From Undaria pinnatifida (taxonomy: Eukaryota; Sar; Phaeophyceae; Laminariales; Alariaceae), in the NCBI GenBank assembly GCA_012845835.1, contig JABAKD010000026.1:8914558-8978557 (forward strand): a stretch of DNA of 64,000 nt, in the 5' to 3' direction. The first letter of the stretch is position 1, and every line of letters begins with the position of its first letter. The notes below the pieces were generated by a model. The model made no database searches and was not told the origin of the DNA. It saw nothing but the letters and a program-made list of their open reading frames with translations. Shown piece by piece: positions 21,061 to 34,850 of this stretch. The position numbers and the translations under genes are program-made.

Positions 21061-24000
21061 CTAGCCGGAAAAAGGAGGAGGGCGGGAAGGGGAGGGGCAC
21101 TCATTAGTTGCATGCCTTAATAATGTGACCATTGACCACGCACCCCTGTGGAGACGGAGCACCGCTCCAACTCCGAGTAAGACACGTCCAACGTTTGGGC
21201 GCCCACTAAGTTTCTTTCATACAATACATAAAAACGTTGAGCTTATCTTATCCCCTTCCTGTTTGGTCGTCTGTAGCCACTATCTATCTCCCAGGGGTTG
21301 GGGGTGGGGAGGGGCGTACTCATTAAATGCATAGCCGTAGTCATACGACCACCGATCCCTGCATCCCTACAACGTCGGGGGGGAGGCGGGGGCATTGAGG
21401 ACGATCCTGAAACACCGTTTGGGGTTGGTGGGTCCGAGTTGCGACGCTTGCTTTACACAATAGGGGGAACAGTCTTTGGAACAGTCCTTGGCCAAAACAC
21501 TTCTAACTGATGGGGCGCCTCAATTGCATCAATTACATCGATCACATCAATTACATCAACTACCGGTACACCAATTAGATCAATCAGATCAACCATTAAT
21601 AGTAAATTACTACTTGTACCCAATGTTGTTGTAATATCATTCGTGTTCCAACAATAAAAAGATGTACAAAAGTATATTACGGTGTTTGCGGTGCGTCAAC
21701 TTTGGTTGGTAGTAGTGGGTACGCAAACATTATGATATCAGTATTGAAACCGTCAAAACGCCAGAATCCAAGGCCAACCCAACCCACAAAAACCAGCGAG
21801 TAAAGACGGTTGAGAAGTACGTTTTCTTACCATTTTTTACGAATATTCTATAGCCTACATTGTTCGTGGTACTGTTTGGTTGGCCTTCCGTTAATAACAC
21901 ATTTTCGTCGGGTTCAATTACATTTCGACATTTTTTTTCCAACCCTTTAGAGTGCAGAAAAAATCGCAAACACCCTAATATCATTCGTTTTTTACCTAGG
22001 CCGTAGGATTGCCCATCGGCATCGGGTTTATTTTCACTTTTGTGTAAGTGATCGAGTACGACGTTAAGAGTCCTGAAAAAGCAGGTGCGCGCCTACCGTA
22101 CTATTAATACTATAGAATTATATCTTCAAATATTAACAGCAGTATGTGTATGATAGCGTGATACCGACCCGGGGAAGAAAGTCACGCGGTTTACTAGGCT
22201 TAGTCTAGACTTTATACTTCGACATTTTATGCTTCGGAGCATACGATAAAGAGACAAGGTTCATAATATGCTACATTGCGAATATTAACAAAGAGTATTG
22301 GGTTTAGATCACCCCCGTGGGACTGACAGCAGTAGTCACAGGCTTGACATTTTCTGATATTTCTACGTCGAAAGTAAAAGTCACTTCTTACTGCTGTAGT
22401 CTACTGGTACATGGTACTCACAACTCGGAGGGTCTGCGTACATGCATACCAGGAATCTGGCACAGTCAGTATTATCAGAATTGCACGGTTTGTATGCGAC
22501 TGGAAACCACGGGAATCGTGTGCCTTGCACATTATTCTCAAAATGACACGGTTTTCATGCGACTGGAAGCCACGGGAATCATGCGCCTGCATGCATGCTG
22601 AAATCCACACTCTTGATCCCAGCATGCGACCCCAAAACATCAACGGTTTACATGTTTACATGCGAGGCACAATCATGCACGGCACTAACTCATTTCATGC
22701 TTTTGGGAGCGAGCATCCCTGTCGCCTGCTCGATCGCCCCCTTCTCGAAACTACGAATATCATATATCGTATCGTTTCGTATCGTATCGAACCGCACAGC
22801 CAACGGCACTACTACTGTAACAATACCATACTTCGTATACATACAAGAGAGAGCAATCTACATCAACCCACCAACATATCGTCTCCCGGTACATGACACA
22901 TATCATGCACGGGCATATGAGAACGACAACAAAAAGCCGACGACTACGAGGACTATTCAGAAGTTCCAATACATCAACAGTATACAACGCCTTTACAGAC
23001 TACGTCGCCAACCACACAACTTGAAGCCAACCACTACCGCAATAAGTAGTAACGGTCCCAATATGCCTGAGGTTCAAATGAGGTTCGAATTATTATTTGC
23101 ATGCGACGCCCGCCCCCCACCCGTTTCATACTTTCAAATGGGCGTACGATACAACGCCATTTTTTTCATTAATTTATACTAATTCAAGACATTAATTAGT
23201 TTTCACCTTCGCATATATATACATTGCTTGCTCTCGTTAGTGGGCGATTAGTTCATTGCTGTTTAGTGTTGGGTATTATCCGGTTCGATATACTTTTAAT
23301 GTTAAGAGAGAGACGATATAGAACGACACAATCAACGGCGATGCAGCAATAATACCCATAAACACGCCAAAATCAAGCTTTCAAGTATCATATACTTCCT
23401 AGGACGACGCAACCAACGGCCACCAAACAAACACCAACGTATGGTAGCATAAATATCACATCATAGGGCATCACAACGCCTCCAAACACCAACAACGAAG
23501 AACGCCCACCGGCCTGAAAACGCCTGCGAGAACATGTTCAAACCACAACCCATGATAAGACCACCTATAAAGCCTTCAGCAATAACCCCCCCACAATACA
23601 ACCGTGGTCACTCCTTTCACGAACACAAAGCATATCGAATCGCATTTTCAAGTACTTTGTGGTCAACCCTTCCATGACAAGCGCAAAACGTACCCAACTA
23701 CAATTTCTAATCTATTTTCGAGTACAGATATTAATAGTTCGTCCTCGTAACGTTGTTGCGGTTATCAAGGTATTCGCAAGGCTAGGGTCTCATGTTTCTC
23801 ATTACGGTGTTACAGTGTTACAGCGTTATACTATACAAGGTTCCCCATCGGGACGTGCTTGGCTTGAAATTCTGGGGGTGTCGCACGTATAGAAAAAAAG
23901 GAAGGGGGGGGGGGGGGGGGGGGGGGGGTACTCGTTTGCTGCTTGCCTTAGTCGTGTAACCATTGACCACGTATCCCTTCCGAGCCGGAGCACCGTTCCT

Positions 24001-27000
24001 ACTCCTAATAGAGACACCTCCAACGATTGGGCGCTCATGACGCTTTTTCCATATTTTGCATAAAAAATGTTGAGCTTATCCTATCCCCGTCCTGTTTAGC
24101 TGTCTGTGGCCACCATCTATCTCTCATCATAGATACAAAAAAAGGGGGGGGGGGGCATCTTAAACCAAAGGTAATACAATTAGTCACGGCGCAAGCAAGA
24201 CCGACCGACCGAACAGCCCAGACGAGTTTACAGCTTTTTCTACACCGTTACCTTTCGGGTTTGCGGTTGGCTTCAAAAGCCGGGGGTGTCGCAACTTGAA
24301 CAGTGGGACAAAAGTTTTGCAAAAACTAAAGAAAAAAATATTTAGCCACCACCCAAGTAACCTGGCCTAACCCGGCCAGTAACACCGACTAGCCCAAACG
24401 ACTGAATAGCTCAGTCTACACAGCATGATGTATGGTAACCGTACTATATCCTGTTGACATTTTTTTCAGGGCTTTTCAATACTGACTTCAGGCCAATCGC
24501 GCGAGTAGCTAGCTCTGTACCTCGAGAAAAAAGGGACATACTTCGTATACTTTTTAGGCGCAGCGAAACAGAAAAATCCATGACCACGTGCGTACGAAAA
24601 CCGCGAAAACCCCGAAGGGCCTTTCAGAGCCCCAAAACCCCTCCCTACGCTAATTTCACGATATTCTATAAGATTGTTTCAAACACGCCAGCTGTGGATT
24701 CAATCAATCTAAGGGTCGATACTCATCTTTGCAAGAGCTGCGTGATATCTGTTCCCCAAGACGGGTTTCCAGCTGTGTGAAGGGGTGAAGGGAAGGGGTT
24801 ACGCCCGCAAAAGATAACTAGGGTGGCCATTTCGCGGCCGGCCCTGAGTGACCGACAAAAGAGGCGCTGCAATCGATCCCCCTAGGTACCATAGCCTTGT
24901 TCCCCCACGCAGGTTTTCCCAGAGACCTAGGGTAAGGCAGGGGGGGGATGCTATGATATAGCCCCATCTTCTCACTACCGGATTTGAGCTATTTCACCAC
25001 TACCGCTACCACTCGCACGAGTGACTCTGTACCTCACGGACAAATATACTTCAGGATTTTTTTTAGCCGCAGCGTAAGCGTACCAATTCCATTGCAGACT
25101 CACATCGCACAACTAAAATAGCTCCTGTACCTCACGGACAACGAGACTTTTAAGCCATGTTTCGGCCGCAGCGTAGCGTACCATCCCATTAAAGGTTCCT
25201 ATCGCACAGTTAAAATAGCACGAAAGCTTAAAACCGCAAAGGAACAGGGATGTCCCTCACGCGAGAAACCCCGAGGCTACGCAAACATAGGCCCCAAAAG
25301 TGACCCCCCCCAGGTGCCAGGGATTAAGGAAATCAAAATAGAGTAGTGAGAATCGTTACAGAGCTGCAATCACGACACTGGGGACAAGCTAGCTGCTTGG
25401 AAGCCGAGTAGGATAAATTTTACACCTGCACCGATTTATTAGAGACAAAGTGGTTTGCATTATGGCGTAGGCAAGCTAAACAACTTGCAACGACGCCAGC
25501 GGGGAACAAACCGCTTCAAACAAGAGTTGAAGAACACCCGACAACAGCATCCGCAAAGTTTGGAACTCGAGCGGCATTCTCACAACAGCAACCACGCGGC
25601 TGGGGACACCCAGTACAACTTGGCACTAGAGCCGGAGAACTTCAGCGACAGCACCCGTGTTTTGGGGGCAAACTACTAGGAAATTGAGTATACCATGGTA
25701 ATTCATAGAACTAGCAGAGTCATCCATGCCACGGTATCATAGCTATTAATAGGCGGCTTGTTGTTGATGCATTCTTGGGGTTAACTAATGTTTATTGCCT
25801 TCTGGCCTTCTGGCCTTCTGACCTCTCCAGTGCGGTTGAGGTCCAATCAACTGCGGAACTACCGGCTAGCCCTGACAACCCTACGAGTATAATGGGTGTT
25901 ACGACTACTACGGCAAGGCACAGAAGAGTGGTCGGGTTGCGAGAACGAATGTCTTCGAAGGCATGTTTCGGGCGATGTTGAAGTTGATGTTGACTTGATT
26001 TTGATGTTGGTATCAAGCTTCTCGTGTTGGGAGCCCAGCAAATTCTTGGAATTTTCTGCAACCCTAGCGTGGGATGACTGTATCGATTGTATCGATACAA
26101 ACTACTTGGAAACAGCGTGGGACGGTCTTGGCTGAAGTGAAACGGTAACGTCCGCTGGGTTATCGGTCTCAAAGAAAAGACGTACCCGTACGAAGTATGT
26201 GTATAGAAGTAACGTAGGAGAGCTTTAACAACTGCAACCATTCTCGCAGAATCGAACTACTCCAACTTAGCATAACTGAGGTGAGCTAACATATGCTTCA
26301 ACATATGCTGAAGTACAATGAATGGCGCTAGGGGGAACACGCTGCATCAAACATCAAACATCAAACATCAAACTGGAGTTGGAGAACTCTGACTTGACAA
26401 CTGGACCCGTGTTCTTGGGAAAACTACTTGGAGCAAGACATATCAATATAACTATATGGGGAAAACTACTTTAAACTACAGTAGTGCCTATTTATGTTTG
26501 CGTTCATGCTTGCAGCGCGCTTGGACATACTGTGGGAACATTTTCGCAGCCGTGATAGCCATTCGCAAGTACCTCAGGGTTATCGGCCTCGAAGAAAAAG
26601 ACGTAGTGGTTCAAGATCTCGGTGAACAGCTGCGCATTGACCCCGCCGGTCATACAGGCGTCCGCGATCTTAAGCGAGCGCTGTAGACACTCCAGTACAC
26701 GGCGCCCGTCCCGTCGACCGGGGGCCTCCTGGAGCAACAAGGATATCGTAAAGGGATGCAGGGATGCACACGGGCAGGGGACACACGCATCCGTCAAGAG
26801 TGGAGGAGGTCCTAGTGACAGCAGTGTGGGGTCGAAGGAAGGTTATTGTCACCCTTGACGGAACACAAGGCACGACCCGCGATAACAAAGGTGGCTTTTT
26901 TGCGAATCGTGTTTTTGGTTACAAATAGTGACAACACTGTTTTTGGTAAATTCGAATAAAACGGACGTCACAAAATTTGGGACAAAAAAAACCCCGTCGT

Positions 27001-30000
27001 ACCAGGTACGTGATTTTCGTTTGTAAAAACGTGACATAACGCCAATTTACAAATGTCTCGAATCGATTTTGGCGCTCGTCATTTAGGAATGGCCCTTAGG
27101 GTTAGGTGCTAACTGCGTCGACGGCCTAACACGGTGGGGCAGTGTCGCAGCGGGGGTTGGTACGGTAGACCACGAACAAGGCAACAGGGGGGCGTGTTGG
27201 AAACAGTAATTCGTCTCCAGGCAGCTCGAACGTGGACACCCATGTTCAGGCGCGGTCAAAAATATAAACCTTGCCTTTGCTTGAAATACACTAAGCTCTT
27301 TGTAGTTGTCGGTGTTGATTGCCGGATCGATTGCGCGTTGGCTACAACTGTTTTTCTCTGGCTTTCAAGAAGAGCATTTTTTTAATGCTACAATGTCTGG
27401 TGTATAAAGCTCGCTTAGGAACGAATGTCTGTGCTCCCCCTTTTTAATCTGTGGTACCGCCGGCATTTGAAGCCAACCATGTCCCCAACGGCCGGTTGTC
27501 CGGTTGTGAGGTTTACCAATACGACAATAAATATAAGCTCAACAAGCAAAACAATAAATAAATGCTCGATGTAGAATTGAGGCCATTCGGTACTGCTACC
27601 ATAGACCCCAAGACTCGTCGATATTCGTACTTGTACCCCCTTGCAAATAGATGAAAAACGTGAAAACATCAATCGTCTGACCCGGGGATACTCACTTATC
27701 GTCCCCTCCCTAAAAAATATCGGGTTTTCCCACATTTTTGAAGCTACGCTCACATCGACTTTTTATATATTGTTGGACTGGTACTGCTGTAGGTAATAAT
27801 CAAGCGCGGGTATCTTTCCCACCTCGTCCGGAGACCAAAAGAGGTGACTGCAGAGCGTGACCATTCTGCATTGGTCGGGCTTCTTGAGCAGCTTCGCCGC
27901 GTATTGGGCCGTCTTCGTTGCGAGGGCGTCGTAGTCTGCGGGGTCAAAGCCCTCGCACGAGAGCAGCGTCCCCGCCATCGACACCAGCGCTCGCACTTGT
28001 GCTTTGCTGTCGGTAAGTTCGTCCTCGTACAATATGAACGCCTGGAGGCACCGGAGTGGAGGGGGGGAGGGGAGGTATGTTGGGGGGGGGGGGGGGGGGA
28101 GGTTTGTTAAGGTGCTTTTGGCACAGTTGATGTATGATAGGCAATCTTCCGTATTCATTTTTTCCTTTTCTTCGTCAAGACAAACAGGAAGCACAATATC
28201 ACTTGTTGTAAATGGGGAAATTTGGCGGAGAGCGAAAATCCAAGAGTACCAACTCAACACCAACACCAACACTGACATCAATACCAAAACAACACCAACG
28301 ACACCAGCACCGATGCCCACACACCAGCGCCAATAAACTCATCAAAGTCAATACCAACACCACCTGCACCAACACCACATCATCACCAACCAACAACACC
28401 AACACCAAAAGGCACACATGCATTCATTACACTGAGATAAACACAAAGCCGCTACCACACCCACCTGGCTGAAAAATTCGTACGCGATGGCCTTGAATCC
28501 CGTACGATCCGCCCCTAGCGCACATTGCAGGAAGAGAGACAGAGACACCCACGGGTGCAACGGCGCCATGGCCGTGACTATCTCGTGCAGGAACTGGTAA
28601 GCTTTTCGACTCGAAAACTGCCTCGGCCGCGCCACCACAGCCGCTACCGGTGGTGGCGGTGGAGGCACCACCGCTACCGCCTCCTCCTCTCCCCTCTCCT
28701 CCCCGCCCCCTTCCCCAACCACTACCTCACACCCTTCCCCTCCCCCCTCCCCCGCGTCGGCCTTCTCTTCTCCCGCCTCGACAGCCCCAGCCACCGCCCC
28801 GTTATCCCCGCCCCCATTGGCCGCGGTCGGGGACGACGGACCAATATCCCCGCCCTCCGCCCCTCTCTCACCGCCGCTTCCCCCCTCTCCCTCTCCCTCA
28901 TCCCCCCCTTCGCTCGACGGGACAAGGGCACTAATTGCTGCCGAAGATTTGTTCGCCGAAGCTTTCGCTGCCGCGGCTTCTGCGGCTGCTGCTGCCGCTG
29001 CGGCAGCGGCAGCCGCCGCCTTTTCTGCTGCCGCTACTTGCTCGTCCTCGGCCAGCTCTTTGGCGCGGATGGTACGGGCGAGGCCCAGCGCGCGGAATAC
29101 GAGCGGTACCAGGGTGAACTGCACCTGGGATGGCGCTCCCTACCCCGGTCGAGGGAGAAAAAGGAGTGAAAAACAAAAATTAGAGTGCAAGTTTACGTAC
29201 CTCGTAGGGTACAATGTTGTGTTTATTGTTGAAGAGAGAATGGCCTGTTTGCGCGTAAGTCTCCAAAGCGTGATGCTGCTTCGTTTGGCTCCGCTTCGTT
29301 TGGTTTGGATCCAACTCGTTCCGCTCCGCTTCATTCCGTTTCTTCCCGTCTGGTTCCGCTTCGTTTGGTTTGGTTTGGTTTGGTTTGGTTTGGTTTGGTT
29401 TGGTTTGGTTTGGTTTGGTTTGGTTTGGTTTGGTTTGGTTTGGTTTGGTTTGGTTTGGTTTGGTTTGGTTCGGTGTGGTTTGGTTCCATTTTATTCCGTT
29501 TGGTTTCGCTTGGTTCTCTTTGGAGTTTGGTTCCGTCTGGCTGCGTTTTTATTCTCACCTGGCCGAGATGCCTCCTGGCAACGACCAACATTCGGAAGTA
29601 GCAGTCGGTGTCATCGTTTCGCATGAGGTGCACCACCCTGGCCACCAAGCGCCGCTCTTCCTCCTGCGCCGCCTACAACACCCAAGAATCGACAGGGAGG
29701 TACATCGTAAGTCATCATACCGATCGAATATCCTATTTTATAGTACAGCATGGACTACTATCTGTAGCATCTCGCCGTATTATGTTGTATCGTCATAAGT
29801 ATCAGATCATTGCGAGTATTATCGTTTCGTGTCATATCGACTACCAGGTACTTAACGTACGTAATAATATTGTAGCGTGACGTAGAACATATCGTGTCGT
29901 ATCATTACATACCACACTGCTGTATCGTATCGGATATTATCGACTACTATTATCGTGCCTGATCGCATCATAGCGCATGACACATCAATACCAGCATATC

Positions 30001-33000
30001 GTATCGTAGGTCGCATCATAGAGCGAGATACAGAGAAGCCAAGATACAGCCAGCCGTACCACACGCACCAATACATAGATGCCAGCACAAAACAAGCCAA
30101 GCCTCCTGAGGCCGCGCACTGCTCGCCACACCACACCCACGCCCCCCAGCGGCCGGGAATCTGATTCCAAATACGCGGAAGCCCCAATAAATACCGTTGT
30201 CACTGCTAAGTGGTGAACAGTATGGACTAGTTGTAGATTTTAGCTGAGTGGCAGAGCAAGCCAACCAACCGGCTTAGTTTTTACTATAAAAACACGGATC
30301 GACCACAAACGTGCCATTCAGACGCAATTAGCTACACTAACAGCACATGTTTCCCAATACCTCGACAACAAATTAATAGTACAATTAGTACAGTCAGCCC
30401 ACTTATCGCCTAGCTAAAGAACAACAATAAATAGTGGGCGACTTATAGTCAACCAACTCCCAGCCCTAGCTATCACCCTGCCGCACCTGCATCGCGGCAT
30501 CGGCGTCGCTCCCGGAGCCTGTGGGCGGATCGGTCAAGATCGGCGCGATCATCCCCAACAGCTTGTCCACGCAATCGAGGTCATTCAGCGCTGATTCCTT
30601 GCTCAGCACCGACCGCAGCAGCTCCAGCGAGACCTAAAACCACAGTCGAGCGGGGGGGGGGGAGGGCGGCGAGACTTGTGTCGGTTCGCAGTCCCACCTG
30701 ACGATGAGAAGAACCCACTCTATTTAAGCAATGACTGTTCTAGATCCGCCACACAACAAAACAGTTCTATTTTAACCGAGCTAGGGAAAGAAAGATGTGA
30801 AGTTGTAGGAAACTACAGGTATAAGGTTTCCACGTCAGTTTAGCAGGAAAATAATCTAAAAAAAAAAATTGTGTATTTCTTTTGTGTGCGTTTTTTTTGC
30901 ACCCGGCTCTTGTGGGCTGTTCGAAAAATAACAAAAACTGTTCGTACCAGGTTCCACAGGTGGCAAGCAAGCCGCAGGCGAAAGACGAGAGCGCGAGGAC
31001 TCGTACCAAACTGCTGTGAATTTCAAAGCACCGAGCTGTGTAGAGCATTACACACAGAGCAAGACATTCCCTACCCGATTGGTGCGGCAGCAGCATTTTA
31101 GTAGTGCGAGACCAATGCTGCTAGCTTTCGGCCGTGTGGGGGGCGATAGCTTCCGTAATCTCGATCCTTTACTCGTACTCGTATTCCACCCAACGCCACC
31201 AAAGTTTGTTTGTGTTTTGAGAACCTCCAAGATGGCTCAAACTCCACACACACGGCAACACACCCCTTATCAGGGGGGATGGGGCGGCAACATGAGCAGT
31301 ACACATACGATGCTGCTTGTATTCAACCGTGGTGGGCCCGGTAGTTACCGCAGTCATCATCAACGGCGTGGGGTGACCTCTCAGGAAGAAACTCGATTCT
31401 ACCCCGCGAAGCACAGCAGATCCCAGGAGCTTGACTCCGCATTTTCAGAACAACGGAGTTCGCTCGAAAATCACACAGGACAGGACGAGCCCTACCCGCT
31501 TGCTGCGGCGGCGAAGTATGACTAGCACCAGGCGCCATACGCTGCTGAGTTTCTTTTGAGGGTGCGATGACTGCTCTAGTCGTGTGTGCTGTCCGCTGCT
31601 GCTGGCTGTTGTCTGCTGCCTGCTGCTCTTGCTGGCCAAAGAGCAAAATCTCTCGCATCTCGGATGTCACAGCGACCGGGCTACTCGCACTGCTGTACAC
31701 TCGACTTAAGTTGTTTCGTAAGGTACAAGTTGTCATACCAATCCGAACCCCTTATATGTACTCAGCATCTTCGGAATCACTCTGGACTTTTTCGCGGCAA
31801 AAAAACGCGGTACAACCTACTCCGGTTAAAAATTTCAAGCTACAGCACAATTTACCTGCGGTTCTTTCTACGTGGAAACTCTATATTATGCGTTTGTTCC
31901 AACACACCGGGTATCGATTGAGGTCAGCGGCATCGTGGTACTTGATATTCGCAAAATATTTTCTGGAGAAGCTATCGTCCTCGAACCTCCATCGGTTCGG
32001 GCTCACCCGTCATCATGATGCGCCCCTTTTACAAAACCTCACTCCAAAATTCCAGCAACAAAAAAAAAACAAAAAAAAAAATATGCCCAATCCTACACCT
32101 CTAATCTCCATCCCCGCACACGGCGTCCCTGCTTCAAAACAAGCGAAAAAATAAATAAAAACATCTCTCACGGCTCCCCTCCCCCCCTCCCACCCCACCC
32201 CAACCTCCCCCTTCTCCCAACCTCCGATACAGCAACCCCGCTGCCACAACTGCACACCTGCTTCTGCGACTCCCAAGGCAAAAAGTGCAGCAAATCGATG
32301 TACTCCGCGAGCCCCAGCACCCCCAGCCCCAGGGACCTAAGCGGGATGGATAGGAGCCTCAGCAACGCATCCACGCATTCCGAGGGCAACTCCCGGCCTG
32401 CTTGCCTGCCCCCGACGAGGGGCTCGTACCCGCGGCTGAACATCGCCCGCCCGCACACGCCTGGATAGATTCGTGTCAAATACGGAAGAACCCACACAAA
32501 CAAACAAAAACATAATATTTTCGATGCAACGGGCGGGACAAGCGTAAGCGGGATTCATGTACGTAAAATACCTTTGAGAAGCTTTGCCAAAGGATAAGCA
32601 GGTGGTGGTGTTGGTGGTGGTGACGGACACCGACAAACCCGCCAAAGTGCGCCAAAGCGGCCGCGGCAGCGTAACCGTAATCACTCCTATATGTGCGTCC
32701 ATATATAGAAAAGGGTAAAAACTACAGGAAAAGAAACCCGTGAACGTTTCATCGACACGTCAACCACGGCCGTCTACGAGCATTACCTGCCGACACGACT
32801 CGTCATCCCCTCGCCCCACCCCCTCTCCGCCCCCTTCCACCCGAAGCTCGACTACCTGACCGGCAAAGAGATGGACTCACCGATGCAATGGTTGACGTAC
32901 TCCAGCCTGCCCGGGTAGCATTGAGACGCGAACTGAAGCAGAGCCACCTGAAGGGGCACAACATGACAAAAACAGAGATGACAAGACACGGCAAGACAAT

Positions 33001-34702
33001 TAGCGACGCGGAAAAGGAAACTACCGCCGATGACAACAGCGGAGGGGGTGGGAATTAGGGATTTGCAAACACGCTTCCTTTCTTTTCCCTTCCCTTCCAT
33101 TCCATTCTCTTTCTCCCCCCCCCCTTTCCCTTCCCTTCCCTCCTCTTCTCCTTCCCTTCCCCCTCCCACACGGGGCGCGGCAACCTGTTCAACCCCCCCG
33201 CAGCTTTTTTCTATAACCTCCTCTTAAACACGGGCGGGACAAGTATGTCTCCCTTGCGGATTCTCCCATAGGACACCAAGTCGGTGGCCCCAATCGACCA
33301 TCGTGCCTGACAGCATAAACCATCAGCGATGATGGGGCTCTCGGGTTACTGCCGCAGGGCGGCAGGGCACGAAGCGGGTCCACGTCCGTTTTTACTTCAT
33401 ATTTCGAAGTGCTAAGCTATCTGAGCTATCGCTATCTTCATCTTTATCGCCATCTCCGTCAGTTCCCATCCACATTTACGTGGATGTCAACGTATAGTTT
33501 TGCGCCTACACCTGCTGCATATCAGGTACCAGGTACTAGAACCAGGTTCCAGGCAAACCTTGAAATCGGCATTGACATCGACTCAACATCGATCCGTACC
33601 TAAATCAACATCAACACCCATATGGACACCGGCACCAACAAGTATCCATAGAACACCAACACCACCATCAACATCAACGTCACCACCATCCCCACCACCA
33701 ACGCCAACAGTCCTTCAACTTGCACTTGCCTGCATGAGTATGACTTCCGACAGCTCAAGCTTGGGCCTCTCCGCTATGAGCCGTGTCACACAATCATTCA
33801 GCAGCCTGAAGGCATCCACCTGCGTTCACAATACGGAGGTTCACGAAACGGAGGCGGTCAGAAAAAACGGGGATGGGAGACGCTGAGGGCGCATATCGCA
33901 CATCAGCTCAAAATTTTCCTAATCAGCGACGCCGACCGCAGATGGAGTTGTGGGGTTAACCGTTTTGAGACTGCACAAGGACGAGTACGAGCACTCAGCA
34001 GTACGCGTAGTATCGTGCTGCGCGCGGGTGAACCTCTTTGCTACGTAGTTCGAACATCCTCCCAATCCCAGCAGCCCGGGCTTGTCTGTGGTGTCGATGC
34101 TGTAACCAAATTTCGCCGCATTCTTCCCTCTCCAGTCTCATTGGGGTTATAAGCAAAAATCGCCGGTTGGTGCCATGGTTGTATCACTAATAGAGTCGTG
34201 CCAATGTCCTGAGTCAGCAGTATAGCTGTGCGCACTCCGTCTCTAACAGCGGAGTCCGGGGAAAGCAAGTTATACCCCAGACATGTTGATGCACGCACCT
34301 TCGCTGGTCCGCACGGTAGCAAGGACCCAGTCCCAAATAGAAACCACACGCACCACTAGAATTGTGTAAGCACTATGATAGGGCTAACCTGACTACGAAC
34401 AACACCGATAACACATCACGAACAACAAGCAGAACAAACACCACGATGACCCCCAACAAATAACATCAACACCACAAACAACAGAACAATGTTACACGAC
34501 GATAACAGCGACAGCATCAGCAACAATAGAGCAGCAGCAGCAGCACCAGAAACGACCGCAATACCGCAAACCGTCATTTCCACGCTCTATGACAACCATC
34601 TTCTGCGTTTGGACGTGTTATTTGCTAATGCCTACGCCGCCACGCAACAACAACGACAACAACAGCGACAACAACGACGACGACGACAACAACAGCAACA
34701 GC

Positions 34703-34782
<80 letters not shown>

Positions 34783-34790
34783 CGACGACG

Positions 34791-34850
<60 letters not shown>

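Noticed and set aside
25455..25679. Plus-strand 74-codon frame rich in Q, N and H
   Set aside because: It lies inside VPS35 intron 16 and related non-coding sequence recurs near 26370-26440; no domain was seen.
28817..29626. Plus-strand open frame of 269 codons
   Set aside because: It is antisense to VPS35 exon 14 and then runs through the (GGTTT)n satellite of intron 13. The minus strand has clear homology and correct splice sites.
32580..32700. An extra VPS35 exon between exons 10 and 11
   Set aside because: A phase-compatible candidate exists, but it has no similarity to VPS35. Joining exon 10 directly to the acceptor at 32461 restores the expected length and phase.
34041..34349. Minus-strand 102-codon frame in VPS35 intron 8
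   Set aside because: It has no recognisable family, lies between good VPS35 exons and contributes nothing to the conserved alignment.
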